NCBI GenBank assembly: GCA_020747015.1
Contig: JAGTJM010000005.1
Span: 310,001-374,000 of the forward strand
Reading direction: 5' to 3'
Length of the DNA stretch: 64,000 bases
DNA from: Pyrenochaeta sp. MPI-SDFR-AT-0127
Taxonomy: Eukaryota > Ascomycota > Dothideomycetes > Pleosporales > Cucurbitariaceae
Shown here: positions 1 to 12,299 of the stretch, one piece after another
How positions within the stretch are numbered: position 1 is the stretch's first letter
How the letters are laid out: every line of letters begins with the position of its first letter
Program-made: the position numbers and the translations under genes
Notes under the pieces: generated by a model
What the model was told of the DNA's origin: nothing
Seen by the model: only the letters and a program-made list of their open reading frames with translations
The model's database searches: none

Positions 1-1278
1 GAGAGGCTCTCATCTCCGTTTATGCTAGTCATGATAAGGAGCCAATAATCCAGATCTAGCAACCTAACTTCGGCTATCTTCCGCACATTCTACCAATAAG
101 AAAAAGCATCCTATACACCTACATCTGTTGTTGGTCGAAATTCATGCCCGCAGCAGCGCTTCTGGGGGAGCAACTCGCTTTGACCATGCACCCACCTACA
201 TGTAAAAATTTGCTGAAGTCGCAAGAAGCTAGCAGGGACTAACCTGGCCATGGTCGAACGACAGCCCCTTATCGTGTCCCACACATCGATCCACTGAGGG
301 AAATGAGGCCTTTTCAGGCAATAGTAATGGCTAGCTAGCGATAAATGAAGTCTAGCATAGGGGGCGCATCTATCTAAGGTCATCCAGGTGGCCCTGACAC
401 CTCACTGCTGTACTCACAACTTTGGCAAGTTTTTAAAGTATCATTTGCCCGCCTACGAGGATTCCACCACCACCCGGGCCGCCCCCTGCTAGCGTTTTGC
501 AACTCTAGTAGATTTTCACAATATGTCACCCGTGCCCCCATCCTCGAGTTGGTCGACGCACCCACTACGCTGGGTTACCCAAATTCAGGTTAAAGACCTT
601 CGGTATGTACACAGATTGATAAAGTCGACCTTTGCTCCGTGATGTGCCTCACAATTGTAAACACTGCGGATGTGTGCATGCTGACTCGGACCGAATGACC
701 GTGCCCCTCGTTCACGATCAACATACATCGTTTTCTGACTCGAACTACACCATCACGCACATAGCATTCCAAGCATCCAAGCAATCGTGAAAACTTGATT
801 CTCGATTGCTCATCCGGCCCTGACTTTGCAGCGAAAGAAGTTCGTCACCGATGTTGCGGACGACGAGGCTGATGCCACAGCCCTGTTCCCCCCAATTCAA
901 ATATTCCAAAAAAGTCTCGCTGCCTACTAGGGCAACAGGCATGAATATTCGGCTACCATGTGGCGGCATGGGGAGTTTCATACCCTGCACTTAGCGCTCT
1001 TACCTTTGCCCATGTTGAGTTAGTGAAGCACGTTTAAGTTATTCCCAAATGTCGCCCGAACTACGGGACGGCATGACACATCCGCAGCCTCAGACTTTAG
1101 GGGCTTGTCAACAGAGGAAAATTCAAGATCTGTGCTTTTTACGCAGACCATGCTGTCAATCATTACAATCTTCCGCGCTTTCCGCTCCCTCGGATTCTCC
1201 TAAACAACAAAAAAGTGTGTGGAAATCGGTCGTGCGAACGTCAAACGGTCCTATCTCGGCATCAGCCAACATACCATA
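1..1278. other. Gene-free left edge
   Basis: I see no convincing gene here. Open frames on the minus strand (for example 111-383 and 745-990) are short, mostly lack an ATG start and have no recognisable motif. The last 200 bases are presumably the promoter of the receptor gene starting at 1279. Confidence 0.5.
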
Positions 1279-2561
1279 ATGGGTGACAATGGGCTCGGAC
1301 AGGTGGTAAGTACTCTTGCTGCATTGTGCTTTACTACATGCATCGCTCACCCAGCTGGCAGGTATCGTGGTATATTTGTACCATAATCACATTCCCCTTT
1401 GTTGCTCTGCGCCTGTACTCACGATGGAAGAGAGCGGGCAACGTTGGAATCGACGACTATCTCGTCCTCGTTGCAGTTTGCTGTCTTATTGGCGACCTGG
1501 TAATTCAGCAGTACATGTGGAGTTTGGGGCTTGGTGACATGTCCACGGTGACACAAGAAAACTTCAAGAAAATAATGCAGATGATAGTCCCAGGCTCGAC
1601 GCTCTATGTTTCCTCCCTTTGGGCCATCAAAGTCGCTTTGGTCCTCTTTTACAAAAGCCTCGCGGCGCCGGGGTCACGATTGGTTCTTATCTATAACATA
1701 GCGCTCGCTGGACTGGTCATCACCTACCTGATCATCTTCTTCGATATTATGTTCCAGTGTTTTCCACACAATAAGAGATGGTCTACTGATCCAACATGTG
1801 AGCGAGCATTGTTGTACATTCGTAATCTGGTCTGACCATGCGTAGATCAGTGCAGCCCTAAAGCCGCCGAGATCAACTACTGGATTACCATATTTTGTAT
1901 GTTAACCATTGCACCTTGATTGCGCTTTTGCAAGCACTGACCATATTTGTACTCAGTCAACATCTTTACCGACGTCATTATTATCTTGCTACCCATCACC
2001 ATGGTCTCCCGACTCCAGATGAAGCTCAAGGACAAGATTGGTGTAGCCGCCATCTTCGCCCTTGGATTTTTCGTAGTAATTGCTAGCAGTGCGTATTCTC
2101 TGGTTTCCACCGACCGGCCAAGCTGACAGCCTCATACAGTCGTCCGAGCCTACTACTCTAAAAGTAGAGAGACTATGATAACTTGCACCGTTTCCATGAT
2201 CGAGACTGCCATCGCTATAATTGCCACCTGCCTTCCTGCCCTGCGTTCCATGGTGCATGGCGCCAATACCACCAAAGCCAATTCCAACAGTTACGGCAGA
2301 CATTATGAGCTCTCGTCCGCGCAGCAAAAGTCGAACGGGAACCGCCTCAATTCCAATCGTGCCCATGGTGGATTGCACTCGACGCACGATACTCGGAACA
2401 GGGCCAACGGATCTGAGGATTCATTGTTTTCGGATGAGCACCTTCAGTCGGGAGGAATGCATGGGCCTGGTAAAATAACAGTGAATACCCAAATTGATAC
2501 TAGGTTTGAGGATTCGCAAAGTACTTTATCGGGCTCGGGAGCAAAGTCGCCATTTAATTGA
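1279..2561 (+). CDS. PTH11-type / fungal rhodopsin-domain integral membrane protein
   Basis: A fungal seven-helix membrane protein of the PTH11/rhodopsin-domain type; characterised relatives sense surface or host cues, but no ligand can be read from sequence. I deduce five exons: 1279-1305, 1362-1797, 1846-1896, 1957-2088 and 2140-2561, all with GT-AG introns of 48-60 nt, giving about 355 residues. Exon 2 carries helices around WYICTIITFPFVALRLYSR, the typical acidic loop IDDYLVLVA, and the segment LYVSSLWAIKVALVLFYKS. Exons 3-5 supply the conserved YWITIFFNIFTDVIIILLP and VRAYYSKS segments and the last helix. The roughly 110-residue cytoplasmic tail is rich in Ser, Asn and Gly. There is no CFEM domain. 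The first coding exon is only nine codons and is the least certain part. Confidence 0.75.
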
Positions 2562-3691
2562 TGAATGAAGTCGTTTATTCATGGTTGTTCCCTAATGTTT
2601 TTGGATACAAAATTCATAATTTCTCAATGTCGTTGGCATTCATTGTAGCGCAAAATATCTTACTGCATCAATTTCTACAAAAACGTGAGAATTTTTGGCT
2701 AGCCAGTTTACCGCTTACTGCCTAGCTGTACAAAGTCTACAAATTTCGTTGGTCACACCCGCGTGCATCTCTATGCATCATTCTAATATGACATATTGCT
2801 CTTCCATATCATCCTTAACAGCGGACAGTCCTCAACTTCATCAACCACGCTCGCAGCATCATATATCCAAACTCGGTGTGGGCCGCACCATTAATTGCAT
2901 CGTGGGGACTGTACTTAACTCTTCATCCAGTGAGGAGTGAGGACCGCCTCGGCGTGGATGGGATGGGTAAGGCATCACAGAAGTTTTGCCTCAAAACGAT
3001 ACATCGGTGGAAAACCCACGCCCACCTATGGTGAAACTCTTCGCATGCGCTGCTGCGCACTCAGCAACAAAGGGTCGGGGACAATGCAGAGGGAAGTGAC
3101 GGCTCGCCACGCGCTTACCTACAATCAAGTGGATGTTTAAGCTCGATCTACATTGGTAGCCCAACATCATTGCCTGCAAGGACTCGCAGCTGGCAGATTT
3201 GACTATATCTTCCAGGGTTATTGAGCGGATAGAGAGCTCTGTTAGATCTTGTTATTTCCCTACCATTAAAATTAAACGTTTCAATACTTTTAAATAACGT
3301 TTACCAAAATCAATGTCCTCTTCGAAGAGGAAGTTGCAGGCTTTTGGTAATGCAGCGCTCCCACCGAGCCCGGAAAAGGGGTTCAGAGGTTAGTATAGAG
3401 ATTAATGTCATTGCTGGTTGGTAGATTGTCATTCGAGCATTCGTAATCGTTTGTGAAAGGTCACACATATGATGCTCGTCATTTGGAATATATTAGAATG
3501 TGACACGCTTCTCCTCAGTACGTGCTAACAGATGGGTTGTCAAGATAGTTATGATGTGTACTGTAGTAGGAGAGCGCCAAAGCAAATGGGTATCTTATTC
3601 TCTTCTTCCACACCCTTGTGTACAACAGTGCTCAACTTGGGCAGATTTTGCTCCTGCATCCATGATCACACCAATGCGAAGCTTACGATTA
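2562..3691. other. Intergenic, no gene recognised
   Basis: This lies between the receptor and the 3' end of the minus-strand hydrolase. A 26-codon ATG frame at 3313-3393 could be a first exon or a relic, but no continuation was found. Short runs of A/T occur around 3240-3320. Confidence 0.45.
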
Positions 3692-6600
3692 TCATGTTTT
3701 GCCAGTAGCCGCAGCAAGGGTACTCAAATCCTCTTGCGCAGTTTCAAACCTCTCAACATGTGGGCGTTCCGCTTTCTCCGCGTCCCCGACTTTATTTTCT
3801 TCGACCCCACTACTGAACAGTCCGGCGCCAGGTGTAGCAGTAAAATACCGTTCCACTCCCGGCCGCTCTTTCTCAATGCCATCGTCATCCACAGCTTCAG
3901 TAACAGGCCCAATACCAACGCCGAGCTGTTTATCCAACTGTGGCTCATCCATAGCAGGCGGTGTCGAAATGTTCACGCTCTGCAGGGTAAGCGTGCTTGC
4001 GTTTACGTCCTTCCCTTCTTGACCATCAACTCTAAGGGAGAAGGGATATGCAACCCCACCCTTCGTTGGCCTGGTTGTCAAGGTGTCAGTCGCTGGAATA
4101 AGTGTATGCGGCGACTGGGGGTCGTCTGAGACAACTATGCCAGGCGGAGAAACGCTAGAGCAGCCAACTTGACTGGTTGTTGATAGGAGGGGCGAACCCT
4201 TACGTTCAGGGGCGAGGACGGTCGCTTCTGCAAGGCCGAGAACGTGCGGGGCGACTTTGGAGACATCCTCCACCGAAACCCCGGCTTGGCCCTTGTCCGT
4301 TACGGTGGCGTGGCGGGAGTGCGATCGTGAACGCTCGGTTTGGTCAGGGGTGACCAAGCCAGGAGGGTGGCTGCGCTTGGCGTGGGGTTGGTCTCCCCCG
4401 CCATCTATTGTAGGTTCCATGGAGTCTTGAACCTTGTCTAGTTGTTCTGCATGGTCTGTAGTGTGCTCCGCCTTCTTTTCGCGACCGATCTGTGACAGGC
4501 ATTAGCGGTTACGCACAACATGTAAGCTACATATACATACCGTGGCCTTGTCATGCTTACTGCCCCACCCACTCCACATTGCCATACCCCAACTCTTCTT
4601 TTTTGCCTTTTCCGCTTTCATACCTTTGACAATCCTGCCAGCCAAGGCGGTGGGTGGCGGCGTTTCTCCATCGAATCTCTGAAATCCTTTTTCCATGTCT
4701 CTGAGTCTTTGTTTCTGAATCTTGAGCTTTTGTTTGGCGAATTTGCTGTTCCACTGTTGCTGTGCCGCCATCCATTTGCTCACAGGACCGGTCTTTGGGA
4801 CGCCGACTTCGGCGCTGGAGAGGTTCAAAGCCTCGAGAGCTTCCTTTGCAGGAAGCGGGTATATACGTCCATGTCGATCGACGCGCTGTCGAATCATGTG
4901 GCGTTCGAACGGAGGGAGTGGATCGCCTGCTTTGCCCACCTTTACCTCTCTATGCTCACCAGGCTTGGGAATATCAGCAGATGTTGCAGCCTGCGATGTG
5001 GCCGATTTCGGGTCGTCAAGGGATGAGCTTGAACCAGGCTCATCGGACCCTGACGAGGAGCTGGAGTCGCTGCTCACGTAGGAAATTCTGTCGTCCTCCA
5101 AGATATCAATGGACTTTTTCTGAGCTCGAGCAAGCGCCCAAGCTCCAAATTGGGCAATACTTCGATACATGTGCTTTGCTGGTCGTGTAAAGCTAAGTGT
5201 TGGACACACATGGCACAGATCATCCCAAACTTGGAGCTGGACATTTGTAGGTCTGTACCTGGCTGCTTGAGCCTGGATGCTTTCTGCAGTCTGGTTGTTT
5301 GATGGGGGTGGTAGGTATGCCAGTGGCTGTGCAGCTTTATGAGCCACATAGATCTGCTCGTCTCGGAGGAGTTCTCCGCCACCTGTCTGAATGAGTAGGG
5401 GTGGTAGGCCGCCGAGCGTAGGCTGTAAAGCTGGCGACACTAACGGGTGTGTCAGAAGGTGATTCGCTGCATACATTTGAATCTGGTCCTTGATCTCGAC
5501 TCGCATGTCATTTTCGAGTTGTACGGACAGCATGCTTTTTGGGCCTATGCTATATTTACCATCCTGAGAGATCCATGTGTCTGGCTTTGGGCTTGTTTGG
5601 GAGGGGTTCAAAAGCTCATGTGCATCAGGTTGATCAGTAGAGCGGATCGAATATCCCCGCACGCGCTCTGCTTTGGCTTCCTTCTGTGACTCACGCGCCT
5701 CCTTCTTGTCCTTTGAAGATGATGTTCGAGGCGACTGGTTTCCTTTTGGTTTCAATCCTCGCTCTACCTCAAGTAGGTCATCTGCATTAGGGGGTGCTAA
5801 GACATGGTCAGTAATGCCATCCAACAGACCCGGGACTTTCACTGACGCCAACTCATACTCGGCTTGTGGACAAAGCCATGCGCCGGAATATAATCCATCT
5901 TGCCGTCACCGCCAAGACTGGGAAAGCTGTGAGTAAGGTCTACCCATGGACTGATCAAAATGGCTCCTGCGGGCAGCGGTACGCCCTGATCCCGCAAGGT
6001 AACCAGCATGCTCAAGACCATGCCGCCCCCTGCAGAGTCGCCAGCGAGGATGATGGTCGACGGGTCGTGCTTCTCCTCCAAGAGGTAGAGGTATGTCGCC
6101 AAACCTACGCAATCAGTATTTGCAATCTTAAACATCCTGGTCAAACTCACAGTCGTAGAGGCCACATGGGAACGGAAACTGTGGCGCAAGCCTATATTTC
6201 GGCGCCAGGACTCGAGCCTTCAACTTTCGAGCATGTCGCTGGAGCTGGTAGCGATGCTCATCCACACTGCCGAAGAAGTAGGCGCCACCATGCACGTACA
6301 GCATGATGCGGTCGCCCTTGGTGATGTTGAGTTGCTTCCTCGCATCATGGTCTTTGCGCATCTCAATCCACTCCGCCTTGAGTGACGTTCCCTCCCTTCT
6401 CCACTGCCACCACGTCTTTCCGCCAACTGCCGTTGTGCCTTCAGGGCCCAGCTGCGCATTGATGTATTCGGCCGATCGCTTCAACTGGCCTGCCGTGATC
6501 TCAACCTCTTTCACGTGTACCCAATGCGGAACAGGGACCCATTGCGACGTGAAGGCTTGTAGCTCTTCGACTGTGTGAAAAGACGCGTAGTGGAGGAAGC

Positions 6601-6745
6601 GGCGGATGAGCTCGAGACCCTCGTGGTACGATATGTGTGCGGTGGGCTTCTGATGCAGTGGCTGCCGATTGAGGTAATGTGAGAGGTATGTCTGGATGAC
6701 TACAGGCGTCACGGCAGCGCCCACAGAAATGGTGTTGACAGGCAT
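3692..6745 (-). CDS. Alpha/beta hydrolase (hormone-sensitive-lipase-like esterase) with long disordered C-terminal tail
   Basis: An esterase/lipase of the alpha/beta-hydrolase fold-3 (HSL-like) family. Four exons on the minus strand: 6745-6151, 6104-5859, 5796-4541 and 4489-3692, giving 964 residues. The start ATG at 6745 opens into a plausible N-terminus. The oxyanion motif HGGAYFFGS lies at about 152-160 and the nucleophile elbow GDSAGGG at about 220-226 (Ser222). Later candidates for the catalytic Asp and His sit near LLRDEQIYVAHKAAQP and DLCHVCPTLSFTRPAKHMY. The third splice donor could be gtatga or a site six bases downstream; both keep the frame. The C-terminal half is Ser/acidic/Lys-rich and probably disordered, about twice the length of a plain esterase. 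No signal peptide is evident. The substrate is unknown; it could be lipid mobilisation or, less likely, part of the nearby polyketide locus. Confidence 0.8.
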
Positions 6746-9211
6746 CGCGACACTGCCTGTGGGTCAGGGGAAGATGCAGAGGGAATGGGGTGGTTGCCCA
6801 CGCGCCGAGCTTGACGCGCCCGGAGCTGTCGGACAAGGGCAAAGGAAGCGTTCCAGGCTACAAAAAGAAAGCAAGCTGCATGTATGCTTGACGTGAGCAA
6901 GGTAAGGAACGCAAGAGGCTTGTATGGGTGCGCTTACTCAAAGGAATGAAAGTGTGGAGAAAAACCCCCGGATTGTCATGCCTTTCAGATGCGCCTACAG
7001 GGGACATTTGGACCCACAACGACGTCATAATTTCCTATTTAGGAATTATTCACCTCTTCCATCCAAAACACGGAGCCTGGGCAATCTTATGTTGCTCCAG
7101 CTACGAAGATGCCCTCCGTCCATCCTGCCACATGCATGTTGAGCTAGACGCTCATGGTTGTTTTGACAAGACATGAGTAAGACGCAAGCACGTGAAAGTT
7201 GGCAAGTGCCGTAGAGAGGCCAAAATGCTAGTCTTTCACGGCCTTCTCTCATTGCGTGCCTCCTGACATTACAATATTCTTTGTAGTGCTTGATTAGTTC
7301 TCTTCTCACAAAATAATTGTTAAACTGCCAATTACAAATGTTCTTCGACCGTCCAGAGCAGCCAAAGTCCTGTCTCGCGGCATAACAGATCGAAGAGCAT
7401 CTAGCGATTAGAGATAGCAAAGTTGTACAACCGTTCGGTAATCTTAATGCATTAGACGTGAACCAGAAAGAAGCAATTCGCAAACTAGATCTAACGTAGT
7501 AGTCATAATACGCTAGCTTTAGTATTTCATAGGAACAAGGCCAATCAAAGATACCAACTTCCTCAACGTAATTTGCTTGAGTTGGCATCTAAAAATCCAC
7601 TCTGTGAATACAACCCATTTCATTTAAATTGATCTAAACCAAACCTCTAGCAGCCACAAGATGCCTAGAACTACAGGGAGGCTGAGGAAACGCTGGAGTA
7701 GCAAGGTGGAGCCAAACTCAGTAGTAAGTAATAATCACTTTCAATGTGTCTTAAGGCTTACGAGCCGCCATTTGATAGAGATCGAATAAATTGAGACGTC
7801 CTCATAGTCAGTCACTAATTGTTGCACTTCATGCGTGTCGTAAAGCCTTCACTTATTGTATATTGTGGCGGATACCTCGCAATTAATTTGCATCTCGAAT
7901 AAACAATCAATTGGAAAGCGCTTTATAATTGATAGTGCAAAGAGAAAAGGCACCAATATAAGAGAAATACCTAGACTGAACCATAGATTTGACTGTGATT
8001 AACCACGATTTGTTTGTCCAAGGGCGTAGCATGGTTAACTGTTTGCTGCAATTGTTAGAAAGTCACGCACTCAACCATGACACATGACTGGCCAAAAACA
8101 AAATACCGCACCTTTTATGTACTGAATAAACTTTAATGAGACCTTGACGATAAGATGGAGGCAAATGCGGACAAGCCGAAGAGATCTACCGTCTGATACG
8201 GCGGCCTTGGGCTCGCCCAAGACACGGGAAGGCTGCACTACTTCAGAAGGGCAACCCCAAAACTCACATTTGCCAATTAGCAATTAGCGATACAAGCCTC
8301 CCGATGCTGACGCTATTTCTATACAATCAGATCATCAGAGCATGTTCTCGATTGCGCGGTCTCGCGATTGCTGCAGGTGGAGATGCAGCGAATGCACTGA
8401 GTAAGCAGCCTTTTCGGCAAATCGCGATTGATTCCGACCCCACCCCAAGAGTTCACCACATTACCTCACAGCAACCGCACATGTTGACGCGGGATGCTAT
8501 GGCATCCAGAGTGTTATACGGCGAATGACGAAAGTGGCTAACAAAGACAAGAGGGACGTAGCCGCCTCGGTTGACAATGGGTGGAAGAACCGCCGAACCG
8601 ACACATGTTGCCAACGCATGCATCCAGATACCATGGCTAGCGCGCGGACCGCGCCTCACACCCTGCATATCTCCGAGTCAGTAACATGTCGGCGGCTTGC
8701 ATTTCTGCATGTACCATACCTGGTATCTATTGCAGAATCAACTTGGGTAGCATGTCATGCAATACTGCGGCAGTCGCCAATATCCGCCCGCTGTCAGGTC
8801 TTGTTCGGGTTCTTATCCGCGAGGTCGGGACTCTGTAATTGAAGCTGAATTGCTAGCATTCAAACAAGGAATAACATGTGCCTTTTTGGGAATTGCCAAA
8901 CATTCACGCAAGCGCGTGCGTCTGTGGAGGCTGCAGGTGGCCTGATCAATTTCGCGATGTCGCCTGGTATCCATACATGGTCTGCATAACGCATGCATGG
9001 TGAGTGCACTCCATCTTCTTTCCTAGCCTCCAAGTAGTCGTGTTACGTTGCCACAGTGCCCCGGCAGTCGCATCAGCTACGGCGAAGTACACAAAATAGG
9101 TTAGGTGTGCTAAGCAGAATTCGTTGAGTTGCATGTTTGAACTTAAGCTGATGAACGTCATTGAAAGTCGGCGGCTCTCACATCGACTCAATATCCATAC
9201 AGGCCGAAATC
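6746..9211. other. 2.5 kb gene-free region
   Basis: This lies between the divergently transcribed hydrolase (minus) and O-methyltransferase (plus). Many short frames exist but none has an ATG start, splice continuity and a motif together. The stretch 7250-8050 looks richer in A/T than its surroundings, which could reflect an old decayed repeat, but no terminal repeats or transposase fragments were recognised. Confidence 0.45.
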
Positions 9212-10811
9212 ATGAAAGCTGAACAACAGTCCACCCTTCTCGAGCTGGCGACGGAGGTTCAACAGCTTACAAGTCAGATTGTTCAAGATCTGACGACGAA
9301 AAATGTACAAGAGCCAACATTTGAAACAAGTTCCGAGACAATTCCAGAAACTCCGGAACAAATTGCTCTCCGCGCACGCCTGAATGATGTCGCTCGAGAT
9401 CTACTACGCCTCGTGAATGGCCCTAGAAACGATGCGCGGACCTTTGTATGCTACCTGTACGATCTGGCGGCCTGGCAAGTGGCATGTGAATTCAATTTCT
9501 TTGAGGCCATTCCCGAAACCGGGGTTGCTAGTATTAGGGAAATTGCAGAGAAAGCTGGTATGGATGAGGACCGCGTTGGCCGCTTCTTGCGCATGTTGGC
9601 CACGGACAGGGTTTTTGAAGAGGTGGACAAGGATGTGTTTAAACATACATCGCGAAGCGTTCTCTACTTGAAGGATAAGCAGTGGCGAGATGTAATGCAC
9701 TACCAGTACGAGTTCCTTTGGTGAAGCGGTGTAAAACAGCAGTTCTGATGCAGCCCCAGATTGGACGAGTTCTTTAGAGCAGCTTCAGAGACTTCTGCAA
9801 GTATCAAGGAATCACCCTTGGAGACCAATGGGCAAAAGAATGCCTTCGTAACGAGGCATGGAACCGATCTCTTCGAATATTACAAACAGGATCCACGAAG
9901 AGCTGGTCGCTTTGCTAGTGCAATGGCTGGAGTCTCAAGGCGTACTTTCTTCTTATTTCCATCTGACATCATACAACTGACTGCTTCGCAGTTGAGCGTC
10001 ACTTTGAAAGTCTCAAGGAGAGCTTCCCTTGGGATCAGATTAGTAAAGGCAAAGTCATTGATGTTGGCGGCGGAAGCGGCCATATGAGCGTGTCACTTGC
10101 CCGAGTGGGTTGACTAAACTTTCAAATGCTCCAACTGACAACCTACTGACAGCTGCTACAGGCCTTCCCCAACCTTGAACTCATAGTCCAGGATTCGCTG
10201 ACCATGCTCTCTTCGGCTACTCAAAATGACTTTTCAGATCTCAATGGCCGAGTTACGTTCATGCCGCATGATTTCTTCACTCCTCAGCCAGTGTCAGGTG
10301 CAGCAGCATATCTTTTGAGATACATCACACATAACTGGAGTGATGAGGATTGCATTCGTATCTTTAGGGCCCTAGTCCCTGCGTTGGAGAAGAGCGCTCC
10401 TGGGACACCACTCTTGATCAATGATGTTGTTCTACCGGCACTTGGGGAGGCAACAAAGTTCCATGACAATCGCATGCGCCAAGTCGATATTATGATGATG
10501 TTAGTCTTGGGGGCCAAGCAGAGGACAGAGGAGCAATTCCGAAAACTGCTATCAGAGGCTGATCCTCGATTGAAGGTCAGCAAAGCTAAACCGGCGTTGC
10601 CACGACCTGATTTACTAACTTTCTCTTGTAGATCACAGCTATTCACGGAAAGGGCAACATGAGCTTGATCGAAGCACATCTGGACAGGGAGGGCGCACGC
10701 AATACAGAAGCCACGGCTGTTGCCGAAGGGTCAGAGGAAACATCAGCAGTTGACCAACAGGAAAATCCTGTCATTGCCAACCAGCAAAAGCGGACCGGCA
10801 CCCGCCTATGA
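9212..10811 (+). CDS. Class I SAM-dependent O-methyltransferase (plant/fungal COMT type)
   Basis: It transfers a methyl group from S-adenosylmethionine to a hydroxyl, typically on a polyketide or aromatic product. Five exons: 9212-9705, 9760-9941, 9992-10104, 10162-10575 and 10632-10811, giving 460 residues. The N-terminal half is a winged-helix dimerisation region (AIPETGVASIREIAEKAGM, then RFLRMLATDRVF). The SAM loop is KVIDVGGGSGHMS, and the segment YLLRYITHNWSDEDC holds the His that acts as general base in this family. Intron 1 uses gtacga inside the upstream frame; this choice restores MHYQLDEFFRAAS with a 54-nt intron. The last roughly 40 residues after the usual GNMSLIEAHL end form an unusual polar tail. 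It lies 1.5 kb upstream of the PKS on the same strand, so a tailoring role for that product is a reasonable inference. Confidence 0.85.
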
Positions 10812-12299
10812 AGGAAGCAGGATTTCTTCAGCCATAACACTGGGGTCGAAAACTAGCCGCCGGTATTCGTTCACTGAGCCCGCTTAGCAGTGACTTGGCA
10901 GCACCCATTAGTTTAGTCGCAGGAAGGCGCATGTTTCCCCGTACTGTATGTTGAGCATGCAACTAGTGTAAGCCAAATCGAGCGAATGCAAATCAAGCGT
11001 CTGTCGTGCATGGTGTCGTCGAGCCAAGAGCCTCGTATTGGCTGGTGGCGTTCACCGGCCCAATGAGGGGGTGGTAGTGTGCCTGCAAGCTACGCCTACC
11101 TGCAGTACATGTCAGCCTGCATATTGGCCCCCTGTCGCCTTCCAACTCCTTCGCTTCCACACATTCATGTCTCGTCCCCCACTCGTTCCTCATCTTCGCC
11201 CGCAGCTGTTCGGAACTGAAGCGGATCCTCCGCTGCCACGAGGTTACACAAAGCAGGAACAGTGGCTTCCAGCAGCTCTAGCCCAGCCTTCACCGGTGTT
11301 GAGAGAACTGCGCGTTTGGATGCATTGTCCCTTTCCGGCCTCATTTCATGTTGGTCATGTCCACTCTCTAGTGTTCGGTGGTAGCATTCCGGTCAACTGC
11401 ATCACATGCTAGCAATTACTTGCACCATCCCGTCCGCCCTGCCGGAGAAGACATGCATTGACATCTTCACCGCTCGTTTGCCGGTTCGGAGCGGGACGCG
11501 CCTGCCGCGCAACGTTTCTCCCTTGCGCGTGGGATGTCGGGGATTGCTATGGAAGCGCCTATATGCGATTCTGCCGAGCTCGTTCTGACGATACCAGAGA
11601 AGTCAGTCTACAAGAATCGACAATAGTAACCAACGAAGGAGTACCACGTAGCATCACTGATGGCGGCGGCACGTTTCACGGTCTTACTCAAGGCAGGCGT
11701 GCGGAGGAGGAGCCGCTACGCATGCATATCAGAGGATGAACTGATATATTATTGTCTCTAGCTGGTATTGGCCAACAACTCCGCGCGTGGCCCTCTTCGT
11801 CTGCGGCAAGAGATCAGCATTCCGCCGTATCTGCAAGAATACGCAACGCAGCAAATCGGAGTAGCCAATTTCGAGCTTCACTCTCGTTCTACTCCACTGC
11901 CTTGCATCACTCCCGCGAATCCTAGCCAGCGCATAGGCTACTCCGGTCGCTGCGAGCAGAATGTGCTAGGGATCCACCACTGACAATTATTTCGGTCTCG
12001 ACCAAACAGCGTGAAGATATACCCTCGGTAATTGAAAAATCACTATCCTATGACAAAACATGCTTTGCCGCTGCGTCTTGTGGGGAGATTGCGCGTCTGA
12101 TAGGCGCGCGCGGCAGAGCGCCTTTGATGGCTATGCTACTAAGCGTGTACGAGAATGCGGCGGCAACATCTAGGGCCCTCCCGGTCCTCCTAGCTATATA
12201 CGACATGTTCGCGGCAAACATGCTGTCGCCCTCCAGACCTCCGGGTCTTCGCAGATTTCCACAAAAATAAGGTTCAACCCATCTCCTCCGCCATCAACC
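10812..12299. other. Intergenic region between O-methyltransferase and PKS
   Basis: This holds the O-methyltransferase 3' region and the PKS promoter. Small frames at 11038-11412 and 11458-11739 show no motif. A GC-rich inverted stretch occurs near 12095-12120. No regulator gene is present. Confidence 0.45.
12195..12200 (+). promoter_or_regulatory. Candidate TATA element of the PKS gene
   Basis: A TATATA hexamer lies 100 bases upstream of the PKS start codon, within tagctatatacgac. The position fits a core promoter, but no transcript start is known and the match is short. Confidence 0.3.

Noticed and set aside
3313..3393. ATG frame MSSSKRKLQAFGN with a possible donor at its end
   Set aside because: Only 26 codons; no downstream exon on the plus strand gives a sensible continuation, and the following region is antisense to the hydrolase gene.
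7250..8050. A/T-rich stretch suspected to be a RIP-mutated transposon
   Set aside because: No terminal repeats, target-site duplication or transposase-like fragments could be seen; composition alone is not enough.
9721..9753. Alternative first intron of the O-methyltransferase using gtgaag
   Set aside because: It would be only 33 nt, and the neighbouring acceptor would create a stop; the gtacga donor at 9706 gives a normal 54-nt intron and a better protein join.
11038..11412. 124-codon frame between the O-methyltransferase and the PKS
   Set aside because: No motif, no ribosomal or splice context, and the region is better explained as promoter.
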